Origin: Aquamicrobium sp. LC103
GTDB taxonomy: Bacteria; Pseudomonadota; Alphaproteobacteria; Rhizobiales; Rhizobiaceae
Reading direction: 5' to 3'
NCBI RefSeq assembly: GCF_001014615.2
Contig: NZ_LBCQ02000003.1
Location: 1-64,000, forward strand
Length of the DNA: 64,000 nucleotides
Part shown: positions 41,692 to 48,986 of the stretch, in pieces
How positions within the stretch are numbered: position 1 is the first letter of the stretch
Layout: each line of letters begins with the position of its first letter
Translations under genes and position numbers: made by a program
Notes under the pieces: generated by a model
The model's database searches: none
Told to the model about the DNA's origin: nothing
The model's input: only the letters and a program-made list of their open reading frames with translations

Positions 41692-41999
41692 GCCGCCACC
41701 TCGCGAATGACAATCGATCGCGGCCGATGCGGGATGCGATCGATAAACCCGCGCTCCACCAGCCCTCCGATAAGGCGCGCAATGCTTGCCTTCGAAGCTA
41801 TGCCAAGCGCGGCCGCGATCTCGCTGTAGGAGGGCGTTACGCCATGTGCAGAGCAGTAGGCCCGGATGAACTCCAGAACTTCACGCTGGCGATGGGTGAG
41901 CCCGCCGGCCGGCTTCGGCGCCATCTGCCGAGCGATCTCGGCGGCGAGCGCTGGATCGGTGCGGATGATCTCTGCTGCAGTGGCGACCAGCGAGTTCAT
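41688..41999 (-). CDS. LexA N-terminal-like winged-helix protein without peptidase
   Basis: 103 residues. LTHRQREVLEFIRAYCSAHGVTPSYSEIAAALGIASKASIARLIGGL (key HTH at about 50-80) is the LexA DNA-binding domain pattern. The protein then ends RIPHRPRSIVI with no self-cleavage domain. It cannot be inactivated by RecA-stimulated cleavage like LexA. Possibly a constitutive operator-binding or SOS-competing factor. Confidence 0.78.
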   Translation of the reverse strand: MNSLVATAAEIIRTDPALAAEIARQMAPKPAGGLTHRQREVLEFIRAYCSAHGVTPSYSEIAAALGIASKASIARLIGGLVERGFIDRIPHRPRSIVIREVAA

Positions 42000-43408
42000 G
42001 CCGCCTCCCCTTCCATCGCCTTCTTGCAGACGTGGCAGTGTGACCTGCCAGAACCGCCGCAGAGATCAGAACCAGGATGCTGACAATGAGGACGGAGCCG
42101 GCGAATCTGATCAGCCTTGCTCAACGTCTTGAGAATGGATGCCTCGGAGGCTGGGGGGGATACCTCCGGGGCGCGGTCCGCCGCTTGGGAGGACGGCGAA
42201 TTGGTGATGACGGACGCTGCTCCACCAGCGGCTTCAACATCCCATCCGTCATCTGCGCTGTTCTCGGGATCGCACCCGTCAGGTTCTGCCGCGTTTGTGG
42301 GCTCGCGAAGTACCTGCAACCGCTCACTGCCCTCCGGACGGCCACTGCTGGCCGAAACTGTTGCCCCATCGGGCGAATTGGTTGCGCCGACTTCCACGGC
42401 GCTGCTGGCGCGCAATGCGCTGCGGTCTACATCGTCTTGCTCCATGTCTGGCCCGTTGCGAATGGCGCTGGGGTGCTCCGAACCGGACGCCATGCCGTCG
42501 GAGGATTTGAGAAGATCGTGGCGGTGCGCGTCGAACGCGAGGTCGCGGCACTCAACCCATCGGGGGTCGCTGTTGAGCGCGATATCGTCGCCTTGGAATG
42601 GATACTCGCCGTTCCATCCTTCTGCGCTGGAACCGAAGCCGATCAGGTATCCGTGCTTCCATGCACGTTCGATCGCGTCGGCGGAATCGGTGGGGAGGTC
42701 GACCGAAGTCGCCTCCCCTGCATCCGTTCGCCCGGATGCGAGCCTACTCGCCTCTCCCGTCACAGTGCCGGCCCCGCCGGTGATGCTGCCGTTGTCCTCG
42801 GAGGCTTTCGCTTGGAATTGAGTGCGACTGGCGTTGATGCCGGCCGTCTTCATGGTGGCGACTGTGCCGTGCTTGGTCGTGTAGGTTCTCTCACTGGTAA
42901 CGTTTCCAGTGAGACCGGCATGAGCCTTCCGGATTTTGGCGACGAACGGATGCGAGACGAGGCAGCGCTTGGCTATGTCGCGGTCGGCCCAAGTAGACCA
43001 CTCAGCATCATCGAGCAGGCGCATGACGGCGCGCTTTTTATCCTCGTCCGACCGCGCCAGCCCATGCTTCGCATTGGCGCCGACGCTCCAGAGGATCGCG
43101 TCTCGCAAGCCGCCCTGGCGGACATTGCAGCGGGCATGCTTCCGGCCGGCGTGCTGCGCCGCGTAGTGCCGATGGAAGCCATCGGCCAGCCAGTAGGTAT
43201 CACTGTCATGAAAGACCGTCAGAGGCGGGAACTGATCGCCGGCCTTCATGGCTTCGGCGTATTCCGCGATGCGGTCGTTGTTCAGGCTCTCGCGTGGCTG
43301 CGCCGATTGGTCAAGCTTGATCTCGGAGAGATCGATATCGAGATCGCGGACAGCTTCGCTCACCGGCGCCGCCACCTCCCCCGACTTGATGGAGTCGTAG
43401 GAGATCAT
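41996..43408 (-). CDS. ParB-like nuclease-domain protein with C-terminal zinc motif
   Basis: 470 residues. The N-terminal about 110 residues are a ParB/sulfiredoxin fold (IKLDQSAQPRESLNNDRIAEYAEAM; FPPLTVFHDSDTYWLADGFHR, with GFHR the key motif). An HTH-like stretch (about 115-165) follows, then a long low-complexity Ser/Asp/Glu linker (about 175-410). The C-terminus has a CQHPGSDLCGG...CHVC zinc-like motif. Second gene of the leftward early operon after cro. Possibly replication or regulatory. Confidence 0.78.
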   Translation of the reverse strand: MISYDSIKSGEVAAPVSEAVRDLDIDLSEIKLDQSAQPRESLNNDRIAEYAEAMKAGDQFPPLTVFHDSDTYWLADGFHRHYAAQHAGRKHARCNVRQGGLRDAILWSVGANAKHGLARSDEDKKRAVMRLLDDAEWSTWADRDIAKRCLVSHPFVAKIRKAHAGLTGNVTSERTYTTKHGTVATMKTAGINASRTQFQAKASEDNGSITGGAGTVTGEASRLASGRTDAGEATSVDLPTDSADAIERAWKHGYLIGFGSSAEGWNGEYPFQGDDIALNSDPRWVECRDLAFDAHRHDLLKSSDGMASGSEHPSAIRNGPDMEQDDVDRSALRASSAVEVGATNSPDGATVSASSGRPEGSERLQVLREPTNAAEPDGCDPENSADDGWDVEAAGGAASVITNSPSSQAADRAPEVSPPASEASILKTLSKADQIRRLRPHCQHPGSDLCGGSGRSHCHVCKKAMEGEAA

Positions 43409-43647
43409 GCGGCTTCTCCGGAAGCGGTCGCCTTAGTCCGCTGGCGAGCTAGCCATTCGAATGTAACACCCTCGATCTCGCGGCGTTCGCACGAGACGAC
43501 GACCGCAGCCCAATGCTCTGGAGCGATGCTCTCGCGGCGCCTCATCTGCCGTGCTGCCTCGTACCCACACCCAACTTCCGAGGCGAACTCGGCAATGGTC
43601 GGCCAGGTATCTATTAAGGCTGAAATGGAAGCTGGTTCGCGTGTCAT
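43405..43647 (-). CDS. cro: Cro-like repressor
   Basis: 80 residues. TIAEFASEVGCGYEAARQMRRRESIAPEHWAAVV is an HTH of the Cro/CI-like kind (about 16-50). First gene of the leftward early operon, divergent from cI across three operators. The predicted transcription start from the -10 at 43660-43655 falls about at the ATG, so the mRNA may be leaderless. Confidence 0.78.
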   Translation of the reverse strand: MTREPASISALIDTWPTIAEFASEVGCGYEAARQMRRRESIAPEHWAAVVVSCERREIEGVTFEWLARQRTKATASGEAA

Positions 43648-43654
43648 GCGGGTT

Positions 43655-43730
43655 TTCGTACATTACGTACGACTGACAGTCAAGCTTAAATCGTACACCT
43701 TGAACGACACAAATCGGCCATTGTGTACGA
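43655..43730. promoter_or_regulatory. Right operator region (three 17-bp sites) with cro promoter
   Basis: Sites share TCGTAC-N5-GTACGA. R1 (43656-43672) is perfect with spacer ATTAC. R2 (43691-43707) is TCGTAC-ACCTT-GAACGA. R3 (43714-43730) is TCGGCC-ATTGT-GTACGA and abuts the cI start. Leftward promoter TTGACT (43683-43678), 17 bases, TACGAA (43660-43655) is overlapped by R1. The lambda OR architecture is inferred; the sequences are directly visible. A cI promoter was not pinned down. Confidence 0.75.
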
Positions 43731-44177
43731 ATGACTGAACCAAAGCACCGATTGATGCAGGCAATTCGTGAGGCCGGCTACACAAAGCCCACCGAGGCGT
43801 GGCGTGCGAACCAGCGCGCACTTGGCATTAGCCAAGACCTCATGATCAGCAACGCCAATGGTCACCGCCCCATCTCCCGCAAGGCGGCTGAGAAATATGC
43901 GGAGGTGTTTGGGCGCACAGCCGGTTGGTACCTTTACGGCGAGGCTGGTCAAACATCTGCGCCGGCGAATGAAAGCCCCCCCTCCACTCAGAAGGTGAGC
44001 GACCCGAAGGAGATTCGCAAATTGCTCGGGCGCATCGACGGTCTTACGACAGCAAACATCAAGGTTCTACTAGCTGCGATCGAGGGCTTTCAGCTCGCTA
44101 ACGACGAACAACCATCACAAAGCCAGCGTCGTGATCAATCTGAATCCGCCAATCGCCCCCGTGTAAAAGCGCCATAG
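43731..44177 (+). CDS. CI-like lysogeny repressor (short, no peptidase domain seen)
   Basis: 148 residues. HTH region about 5-60 (AYTKPTEAWRANQRALGISQDLMISNANGHRPISRKAAEKYAEVFG, key recognition residues around 32-47). The C-terminal part is a short helix-rich tail with no Ser-Lys peptidase motifs, so LexA-type autocleavage is unlikely. Another induction route is needed. Divergent from cro. The start abuts operator R3. Confidence 0.75.
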   Translation: MTEPKHRLMQAIREAGYTKPTEAWRANQRALGISQDLMISNANGHRPISRKAAEKYAEVFGRTAGWYLYGEAGQTSAPANESPPSTQKVSDPKEIRKLLGRIDGLTTANIKVLLAAIEGFQLANDEQPSQSQRRDQSESANRPRVKAP

Positions 44178-44313
44178 CCACCGCGATTTCGGCCGTCTTT
44201 CGCTTTACGACAGTCTTGGGATCCAGTGGCGCGGCCGCACCTGCGACTTGCCGGAGCTCAGCAATGATTTCCTCATTCCGCGACCCATAGCGCGGCACAT
44301 ATTTTATCGCCAT
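44098..44313 (-). CDS. Hypothetical protein (71 aa), antisense to the end of cI
   Basis: ATG at 44313 (a longer 90-residue frame starts at 44370). Body: KRKTAEIAVAMALLHGGDWRIQIDHDAGFVMVVRR, which is well-formed coding sequence. It overlaps the 3' end of cI by 80 bases on the other strand. Its transcription would be antisense to cI, which could matter for repressor level. Unknown function. Confidence 0.45.
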   Translation of the reverse strand: MAIKYVPRYGSRNEEIIAELRQVAGAAAPLDPKTVVKRKTAEIAVAMALLHGGDWRIQIDHDAGFVMVVRR

Positions 44314-44461
44314 CCCGCCGTTCCCAAACCCTTGGCAATGCTCGCAATAGGAAAACGTTCCTGACACCATAAGTCAAGAACGAATGAGGAACATATTCCT
44401 GCTTGTGGATTTCGCTAAGTGCCGTTTAAATCGGTGCGGGGAATCTTGGGAGGGCTGGGGA

Positions 44462-44782
44462 ATGGCGTTTAAGTTCCGCCGCACATTGAAAATCGCGCCC
44501 GGTGTTCGGCTGAACGTTACGCATCGAGGTGCATCGGCGCGGATCGGGCCGAAAGGCTTGGGCTATACGGTTAATGCGAATGGGCGAAAGCATGTCAGCG
44601 CCGGCATACCTGGCTCAGGCATCCACGTAAGCGAGCAGATCGCGCCACCGCGCCGCAGGGCTTCCGAGAAAATCACAGCCTCGCCGGCGCCACCAACCAC
44701 AAGCGCAAGGATCATGCTCTCATTGGCCGCAGCGCTGTTCCTGCTTACCATTGCAGTCATAGCGATTGGCGCGATGGCATGA
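44462..44782 (+). CDS. DUF4236-domain protein with C-terminal TM helix
   Basis: 106 residues from ATG 44462. MAFKFRRTLKIAPGVRLNVT and GRKHVSAGIPGSGIHVSE form the DUF4236 domain (about 1-55). A linker and one TM helix (SLAAALFLLTIAVIAIGAMA, 85-104) follow. On the cI strand, possibly expressed in lysogeny. Known family function: none. Confidence 0.72.
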   Translation: MAFKFRRTLKIAPGVRLNVTHRGASARIGPKGLGYTVNANGRKHVSAGIPGSGIHVSEQIAPPRRRASEKITASPAPPTTSARIMLSLAAALFLLTIAVIAIGAMA

Positions 44783-44961
44783 CCATCACCATCGAACTCT
44801 CCACTGATGAGCGCCTGGCGCTGCGGCGATTCGCAAACGAGAACGGCAGGTCACTTGAGGATGCTGCTGCTGCAGCGTTGCGGGATTGGCTGATCGGGAC
44901 GGGTTATCTGGAGATGCTGGACGAAATGGATGAGGGCAGTGAGGTGGCGGGAAGCGCATGA
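44779..44961 (+). CDS. Small RHH-like protein (60 aa)
   Basis: Overlaps the DUF4236 stop as ATGA. MTITIELSTDERLALRRFANENGRSLEDAAAAALRDWL fits a ribbon-helix-helix (about 1-40). No partner toxin is seen next to it, although relatives are often antitoxins. Confidence 0.6.
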   Translation: MTITIELSTDERLALRRFANENGRSLEDAAAAALRDWLIGTGYLEMLDEMDEGSEVAGSA

Positions 44962-45171
44962 CCCCGGACCGGCTTGACGAGAGCCTCCCTGATCCGTTGG
45001 TCGCCAGATATGCTAGCCCGGGTATTTGAGTGCGACGTGTCGCTGATTGGTGCATGGCTCGACGGTGAACTGGAAATCCAGCCGAAGGCTGCGGCGTGGA
45101 TCGAAACCGCTGCCATGCCACATGGAAGCGGCGGGGCTGAAAGGGAAGTGATTAGGCCTAGGGGGCAATAG
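44958..45171 (+). pseudogene. Small HTH gene with apparent 1-base frameshift
   Basis: ATG 44958 (ATGA overlap with the previous gene) begins MTPDRLDESL in one frame. The family continuation LIRWSPDMLARVFECDVSLIGAW...AAWIETAAM is in the +1 frame. Removing one C from CCC at 44987-44989 joins them into a normal small HTH protein of the rhizobial MTPxRLRE type. Either a real mutation, programmed shift or sequence error. Confidence 0.6.
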
Positions 45172-45206
45172 GGTAGCGGCTCGAGTGGAGCGCCAATAAT
45201 AGGGGG

Positions 45207-45225
45207 CGACGCCCATGTGGCGTCG
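45207..45225 (+). promoter_or_regulatory. Hairpin just upstream of the RexA-like start
   Basis: CGACGCC (45207-45213) and GGCGTCG (45219-45225) form a perfect 7-bp stem with a CATGT loop. It ends 8 bases before the TTG start and overlaps the GAGAGG candidate ribosome site's left side, so it could limit translation. No T-run follows. Confidence 0.4.
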
Positions 45226-45233
45226 AGAGGGCA

Positions 45234-46064
45234 TTGAGACTACAACTTGCGCGCCTTGTGCTGCTGGCACGAGAGTCAACCGACTTGTTTGACGACTGGA
45301 GGGGGAGCCCTCCGAGCCGAGAACAATGGCTGCGGCGGCTTTTTTCGCAAAGCATCGAGTTCATGCATTACGGGTCAGTTTTCCACTATGTCCCGAATGA
45401 CGACGTCGCGAAGAATGAATTTATTACGGGCCGTATAGGCAGACGGTACCTTGTACCTGAGAACGAGCCGCCGGAGGCTGGATTCGCTGAAGTTGAGCGG
45501 CCGGCTTGGAAAGCCGGGGAGATCGTCATCGATCCGCGTCCACATTCAGATGGGCAGAAAGCGGCGATAGAAATAGCTCGAGAAATGCAGAAGCCGATAG
45601 CTGTGCTCCGCTCACTCGCGTCGGCGGTCAACAAGCGCGCGCCATCTCAGCCGTACGTGCTCGAACCCAATCCTATAGTCGACCCGGCAACATTCTGGCG
45701 CTTTGTTGAGGAGAACGAAGGGCAGATCAAGCGCGTCTCTTTTGAGATGTACCCGCCCAATATGTTCGGCATACGGGACAATCTCGATCGAGAACTGCGA
45801 GAGCTCAAGGAAAACGAAAAGGCGATGAAAGTCGACCTGACCCTCGAAAGTGACGACGGGCTGCACCTCTTAACTGACCGCACCAAGCAAACGGCAAAAT
45901 ACACAACTGAGGGTGGCGGAAACATTTCGGCACTCACCAAATCCAATAAGCGGTTCAGCACCAAAAATCAGGCGAGAGTGATAATAATTGAGGAGAATTT
46001 AGGAAAGAAATCCTCTATCATTGAGCGAATTTGGGAGGCAATGCGCAATGAGCACCCCGATTAG
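45234..46064 (+). CDS. Unknown soluble protein, RexA-like by size and context
   Basis: 276 residues from TTG 45234 (the start is not strong; GTG 45258 is an alternative). Mixed alpha/beta. Notable blocks: LRRLFSQSIEFMHYGSVFHYV, GQIKRVSFEMYPPNMFGIRDNLDRELREL and YTTEGGGNISALTKSNKRFSTKNQ. No HTH or enzyme motif recognised. Its 3' end overlaps a four-TM protein gene by 17 bases. Lambda RexA is 279 residues and precedes 144-residue RexB beside cI. The base composition is visibly more AT-rich than its neighbours, suggesting transfer. Function as phage exclusion is a hypothesis. Confidence 0.6.
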   Translation: MRLQLARLVLLARESTDLFDDWRGSPPSREQWLRRLFSQSIEFMHYGSVFHYVPNDDVAKNEFITGRIGRRYLVPENEPPEAGFAEVERPAWKAGEIVIDPRPHSDGQKAAIEIAREMQKPIAVLRSLASAVNKRAPSQPYVLEPNPIVDPATFWRFVEENEGQIKRVSFEMYPPNMFGIRDNLDRELRELKENEKAMKVDLTLESDDGLHLLTDRTKQTAKYTTEGGGNISALTKSNKRFSTKNQARVIIIEENLGKKSSIIERIWEAMRNEHPD

Positions 46065-46494
46065 TGTCTGCGTTCTGATCGTCGTTGCAGGCTTGGTTTG
46101 CGTTTTGGCGCTGGTTGCCCCCGAACTGCTCAGCAATAAGAACGTCTTTCTTTTCGGTTTCGTCGGCGATGGCCTTCTGAGCGTGCTCGGCGTCATCGTT
46201 ACGATCACACTGGCCTCCGCAGGACAGTTGCATCTCTCCCTCAATCAGATCGAAGAGAAGCACCAGAACAAAAACAGTTTCGTTGATACCAGGACGGGCA
46301 TTCGCCGTGCAGCCTTCGCCCTAATTTGGCTGTTTGTTTTTTCGGTTGCGCTCGTGATCTTCAAGCCGATCCTCGCGACAAACGATTGGTCACAGACCCT
46401 ATTCAATGGAACCGCGATCCTTGTTGTTGTGTGGAATGTGTTGATATTGACCGCTCTTACAGAGGCTGTTTTCGCTCTGAAACCAGACCTTTAA
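46048..46494 (+). CDS. Four-TM membrane protein, RexB-like by topology
   Basis: 148 residues from ATG 46048 with GGAGG 8 bases upstream, inside the end of the previous gene. TM helices at about 5-25, 38-58, 88-108 and 118-143, with a charged loop at 61-87 (QIEEKHQNKN...RTGIRR). RexB of lambda (144 residues) has the same four-helix plan and charged central loop. No sequence-level proof of homology is possible by eye. It could be an ion channel that depolarises the cell when the upstream protein senses infection (hypothesis). Confidence 0.65.
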   Translation: MSTPISVCVLIVVAGLVCVLALVAPELLSNKNVFLFGFVGDGLLSVLGVIVTITLASAGQLHLSLNQIEEKHQNKNSFVDTRTGIRRAAFALIWLFVFSVALVIFKPILATNDWSQTLFNGTAILVVVWNVLILTALTEAVFALKPDL

Positions 46495-46593
46495 CGCTCC
46501 GATCCGCTCCGGCGGAGATTTCGTCTTTTACCCAGCCTCGCGCAAGCAACCGCCTGCCGGAAGCACTGCCGTGGATCACACACCACACCTAAG

Positions 46594-46632
46594 GAAACCT
46601 CGTCACGCTGCCCTGAGGCAGGGTTTCTTTTT
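46594..46632 (+). terminator. Rho-independent terminator after the two-gene membrane module
   Basis: GAAACC (46594-46599) can pair with GGTTTC (46622-46627), enclosing an inner CTGCC...GGCAG stem, followed by a T-run to 46632. It separates this unit from the gene at 46700. Confidence 0.7.
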
Positions 46633-46699
46633 GGTTCAGACCGCTGACAGCCAATCCTCTAGCTTGACAGTTTGAGGCGCATCGACTTTTCCTCGCGTC

Positions 46700-47224
46700 A
46701 TGATCACTGCGACCCCATCGACGTCCGCATCCTTTACCATCACCGCCGAGGACTATGCGAACGCACTTCGCCTGCACATGCGTCGTTACTGGGTTACCAA
46801 AAGCGGGCCCAAGCTTTTCATCGCGGCCATGTTTGCTCTGTGCCTCATCGCAATGATCGCTTCGGGCTTCGATCCTACCCCGACCACTGTGGCGATCGTC
46901 GTGATGGTCGGAACAGCCATCTGGCCACTTCTTGCTTACTTCCTCCTAATCCCGTGGCAAGCGCGCAAAATCTATCGTGAGGACAAGACCCTACAACACC
47001 CCATCGAGGCATCATGGACCCGGGACGCCTATTTTGCCTCAACCGCCACGGTGACGAATACCATCCCCTGGAGCGACTACTTCGGCTGGAGCGCCGATGA
47101 GAAGATGGTGCTCCTCATGCAGTCACCGGTTCTCTTTCAGATGCTGCCGCGCCACGCCTTGAGCGGTGAGCAGGCCGAGGATCTGATTGGCCATCTTGAG
47201 AAATCCGGACTGCGTCGAATTTAG
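46700..47224 (+). CDS. YcxB-like membrane protein
   Basis: 174 residues. Starts with a beta-rich segment ASFTITAEDYANALRLHM, then two TM helices (about 40-60, 63-88) and a C-terminal YcxB-like domain: EASWTRDAYFASTATVTNTIPWSDYFGW, MQSPVLFQMLPRHAL. These are usually chromosomal proteins of unknown function. Plus strand, beyond the terminator, so a separate unit. Confidence 0.72.
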   Translation: MITATPSTSASFTITAEDYANALRLHMRRYWVTKSGPKLFIAAMFALCLIAMIASGFDPTPTTVAIVVMVGTAIWPLLAYFLLIPWQARKIYREDKTLQHPIEASWTRDAYFASTATVTNTIPWSDYFGWSADEKMVLLMQSPVLFQMLPRHALSGEQAEDLIGHLEKSGLRRI

Positions 47225-47298
47225 CTAGCAGGAGCAGACTGTCTTCCTGTCCAACCTGCCCACCAGCACCATTCCTTCTGCTATTCAGAGCCCATCCC

Positions 47299-47523
47299 CT
47301 AGTCGCAGAACGATCGGTATGCCTCGGCGGTATTCTCGAACCCCCTAGATTGCGCCAGCTCCCAAGGACGTTCGCACTGTTTCGTCCGCTCGCACCATGA
47401 ATAGCCGGCGGACCCGATGCAGCCGTGACTGTCCCGATCGCTGCCAGGGAGCGGCGCAGATGTTTGCGCTTGGCTGCACGCGGCAACCAGAAGAGGCAGA
47501 ACGGCAAAAAGGCACTGTCGCAT
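47299..47523 (-). CDS. Small lipoprotein with Cys-rich C-terminus
   Basis: 74 residues from ATG 47523 with GGAGG upstream. Signal peptide with a lipobox LVAAC (Cys about 16), then a domain with four more Cys (GCIGSAGYSWCERTKQCERPWE and final FC), typical of small secreted lipoproteins of the Cys-box type. Exported to the outer envelope, and may modify the lysogen surface. Confidence 0.72.
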   Translation of the reverse strand: MRQCLFAVLPLLVAACSQAQTSAPLPGSDRDSHGCIGSAGYSWCERTKQCERPWELAQSRGFENTAEAYRSFCD

Positions 47524-47526
47524 CAT

Positions 47527-47904
47527 TCCTCCGATTTTGGTCCGTTGCCCCTTGTCCCATGGTAGGCCACACCATCACTCCTTTCTAGGGTTCAGAACCA
47601 TCTTGAGAACTGATCTCTCCGTCAGATTACCAAGGTTTTGAAGGGTGGTGAGGGAGGGTTCCGGCCAAAGCTTCCCCCTACCCCATGGCTTTAGCCACGA
47701 GGCGGGAGAAGCGATAGCCGATGTCCTGAAGGCCGGAGCCGGGATGGGACACGCGCCAGGACGCCTCTCGGCAATCCGTCCTCACTTTCAGGCAGCACGG
47801 TAGGACTTTCGCTTCCCGCGCCAGCGGCTTCACCTGCACCGGAATTGCACCGGGTCGCCGCTTTGCCAGGCAAACTCAAACTGGCCAGGCGCAGCGAGTC
47901 ATAG
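47527..47904. other. Intergenic region without a convincing gene
   Basis: About 380 bases. Minus-strand frames show coding-like fragments, for example a 3' segment reading DCREASWRVSHPGSGLQDIGYRF ending in a stop near 47683, but no single frame with a good start spans them. Several GC-rich inverted repeats (for example GCGGC/GCCGC around 47823-47863) suggest either a decayed gene or a structured transcript. Not resolved. Confidence 0.35.
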
Positions 47905-47976
47905 TCGTACATTTTGACCAGATCAACCAAAATCGTACAAAACGTACTTGACGATCAATCGTACATAACGTACGTT
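47905..47976 (+). promoter_or_regulatory. Left operator region with rightward early promoter
   Basis: Promoter TTGACG (47948-47953), 17 bases, TACGTT (47971-47976). L1 (47933-47949) is TCGTAC-AAAAC-GTACTT and covers the -35. L2 (47959-47975) is TCGTAC-ATAAC-GTACGT and covers spacer and -10. A half-site TCGTAC is at 47905-47910. They match the cI-cro operators 4.2 kb away, so the same repressor should silence the recombination operon that follows. Confidence 0.78.
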
Positions 47977-48058
47977 TCATCCATCAACCCGCCGCGAATG
48001 GCGCCACCGAGCACGAAGAAGCCCTTGGCCGATCTGCTCGAATTGATGGGGAAGAACG

Positions 48059-48412
48059 ATGAACGCAGAAGCCAGAATTCAGACCCGCGATGGCCTGATC
48101 TCGGCGTTGAAGCCGGGCCTGCTGCCCAAGGCAAAGCCAACGCTCCTCCGCGACGTGCTGCGCATGAAGCGCGCCCGCGGCGATGCGGATGCCGACCAAT
48201 TCAAAACTCTGGCCCGCCTGGAATTCGCCTCGCGTCTCGACGCAACGATCGAGGGTGCGGCTTGGGCGCTTCGCCAGTGGATCGCGAAGGCTGAAAAGCT
48301 CGGCTGGTCGGACGTGCAACAGGCTCGTGCCGAGGCGATGCTAGCTGATCTTGACCGTGTTCTCGCCGGCGATCTGACCGGGTGGGCCATCGTCAAGACG
48401 GAGGCGGCGTGA
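48059..48412 (+). CDS. Early hypothetical protein (117 aa)
   Basis: First clear gene of the rightward early operon. GGGGAA motif upstream of ATG 48059. Charged helical sequence (LLRDVLRMKRARGDADADQFKTLARLEF; AEAMLADLDRVLAGDL). Stop overlaps the next start. Unknown. Confidence 0.55.
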   Translation: MNAEARIQTRDGLISALKPGLLPKAKPTLLRDVLRMKRARGDADADQFKTLARLEFASRLDATIEGAAWALRQWIAKAEKLGWSDVQQARAEAMLADLDRVLAGDLTGWAIVKTEAA

Positions 48413-48597
48413 TGGCCTCGATCGAAATCACACCGATTGAAGTGCTCGCGCTCAAGAAGCTTGCCCTGATCAACGGGGCGCTAGCGCAGAGCCTCAATGA
48501 CCCGACCGCAAAACATCAGCAGACGGCGCTCTTGCGCGTCCTGATGGGCGTGACCGCGCGCGCTGATCTGGCGAACCAGCCAAAGGGAGCCGCCTGA
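48412..48597 (+). CDS. Early hypothetical protein (61 aa)
   Basis: ATG at 48412, preceded by GGAGG. Helical (ALKKLALINGALAQSLNDP; LLRVLMGVTARADLA). Overlaps both neighbours by 1 base each. Unknown. Confidence 0.55.
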   Translation: MASIEITPIEVLALKKLALINGALAQSLNDPTAKHQQTALLRVLMGVTARADLANQPKGAA

Positions 48598-48986
48598 TGC
48601 CAGCCGATACAGTGAAGCATACGCCGCTGGCCTGCTGTCCGTTTTGCGGAGAAACGCCATCGGAGATTGTCGATGCGACGAAAATCCTTGGCGTCTATCG
48701 GATCGTCCATCGGTGCAAGACCATCCCGCCGTTCTCGATCGAAGCGGCAACTCCCGAGAAGGTCGCCGCCGCATGGAATCGCCGCGCTCCCGATCCTGTC
48801 CGCGAGAAGCTGGTGGAGGCATTGGAGAAATCGCAGTCCGCTCTACTCATGCTGGTGGAGGATTCCGACCCTCCCTCCCTCCACTATCCCGCAGACGTGG
48901 ACCCGAACGACTTCGCCAACGCCTTTGATGAGGCCACGAGCGCGATCCGATCTGCCCTTCTCCTAGCCAAGGGTGAGCAGTCATGA
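48597..48986 (+). CDS. Lar-like restriction alleviation protein
   Basis: 129 residues. CCPFCGETPSEIV near residue 13, HRCKTIPPF about 38 and AAWNRRAPD about 60 reproduce the Lar-type zinc-ribbon pattern (CPFCG...W-N-RR). Lar of Rac prophage dampens type I restriction and raises methylation. A C-terminal acidic helix extension (about 65-129) is not part of classic Lar. Consistent with an early-expressed counter-defence gene. Confidence 0.72.
   Translation: MPADTVKHTPLACCPFCGETPSEIVDATKILGVYRIVHRCKTIPPFSIEAATPEKVAAAWNRRAPDPVREKLVEALEKSQSALLMLVEDSDPPSLHYPADVDPNDFANAFDEATSAIRSALLLAKGEQS

Noticed and set aside
42077-43738. Long plus-strand frame opposite the ParB-like gene
   Set aside because: The ParB-like protein has a family fold and the operon overlaps; the opposite frame has no domain pattern.
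47740-47870. Possible cobalamin-type riboswitch
   Set aside because: A CCGGTGC-like stretch and a GCCAGGA-like stretch are on opposite strands and in the wrong order, and no B12-related gene follows.
47914-48294. Plus-strand frame starting before 48059
   Set aside because: Its first 20 codons from ATG 47998 look coding, but the rest is out of frame with the real gene at 48059 and reads as a shadow.
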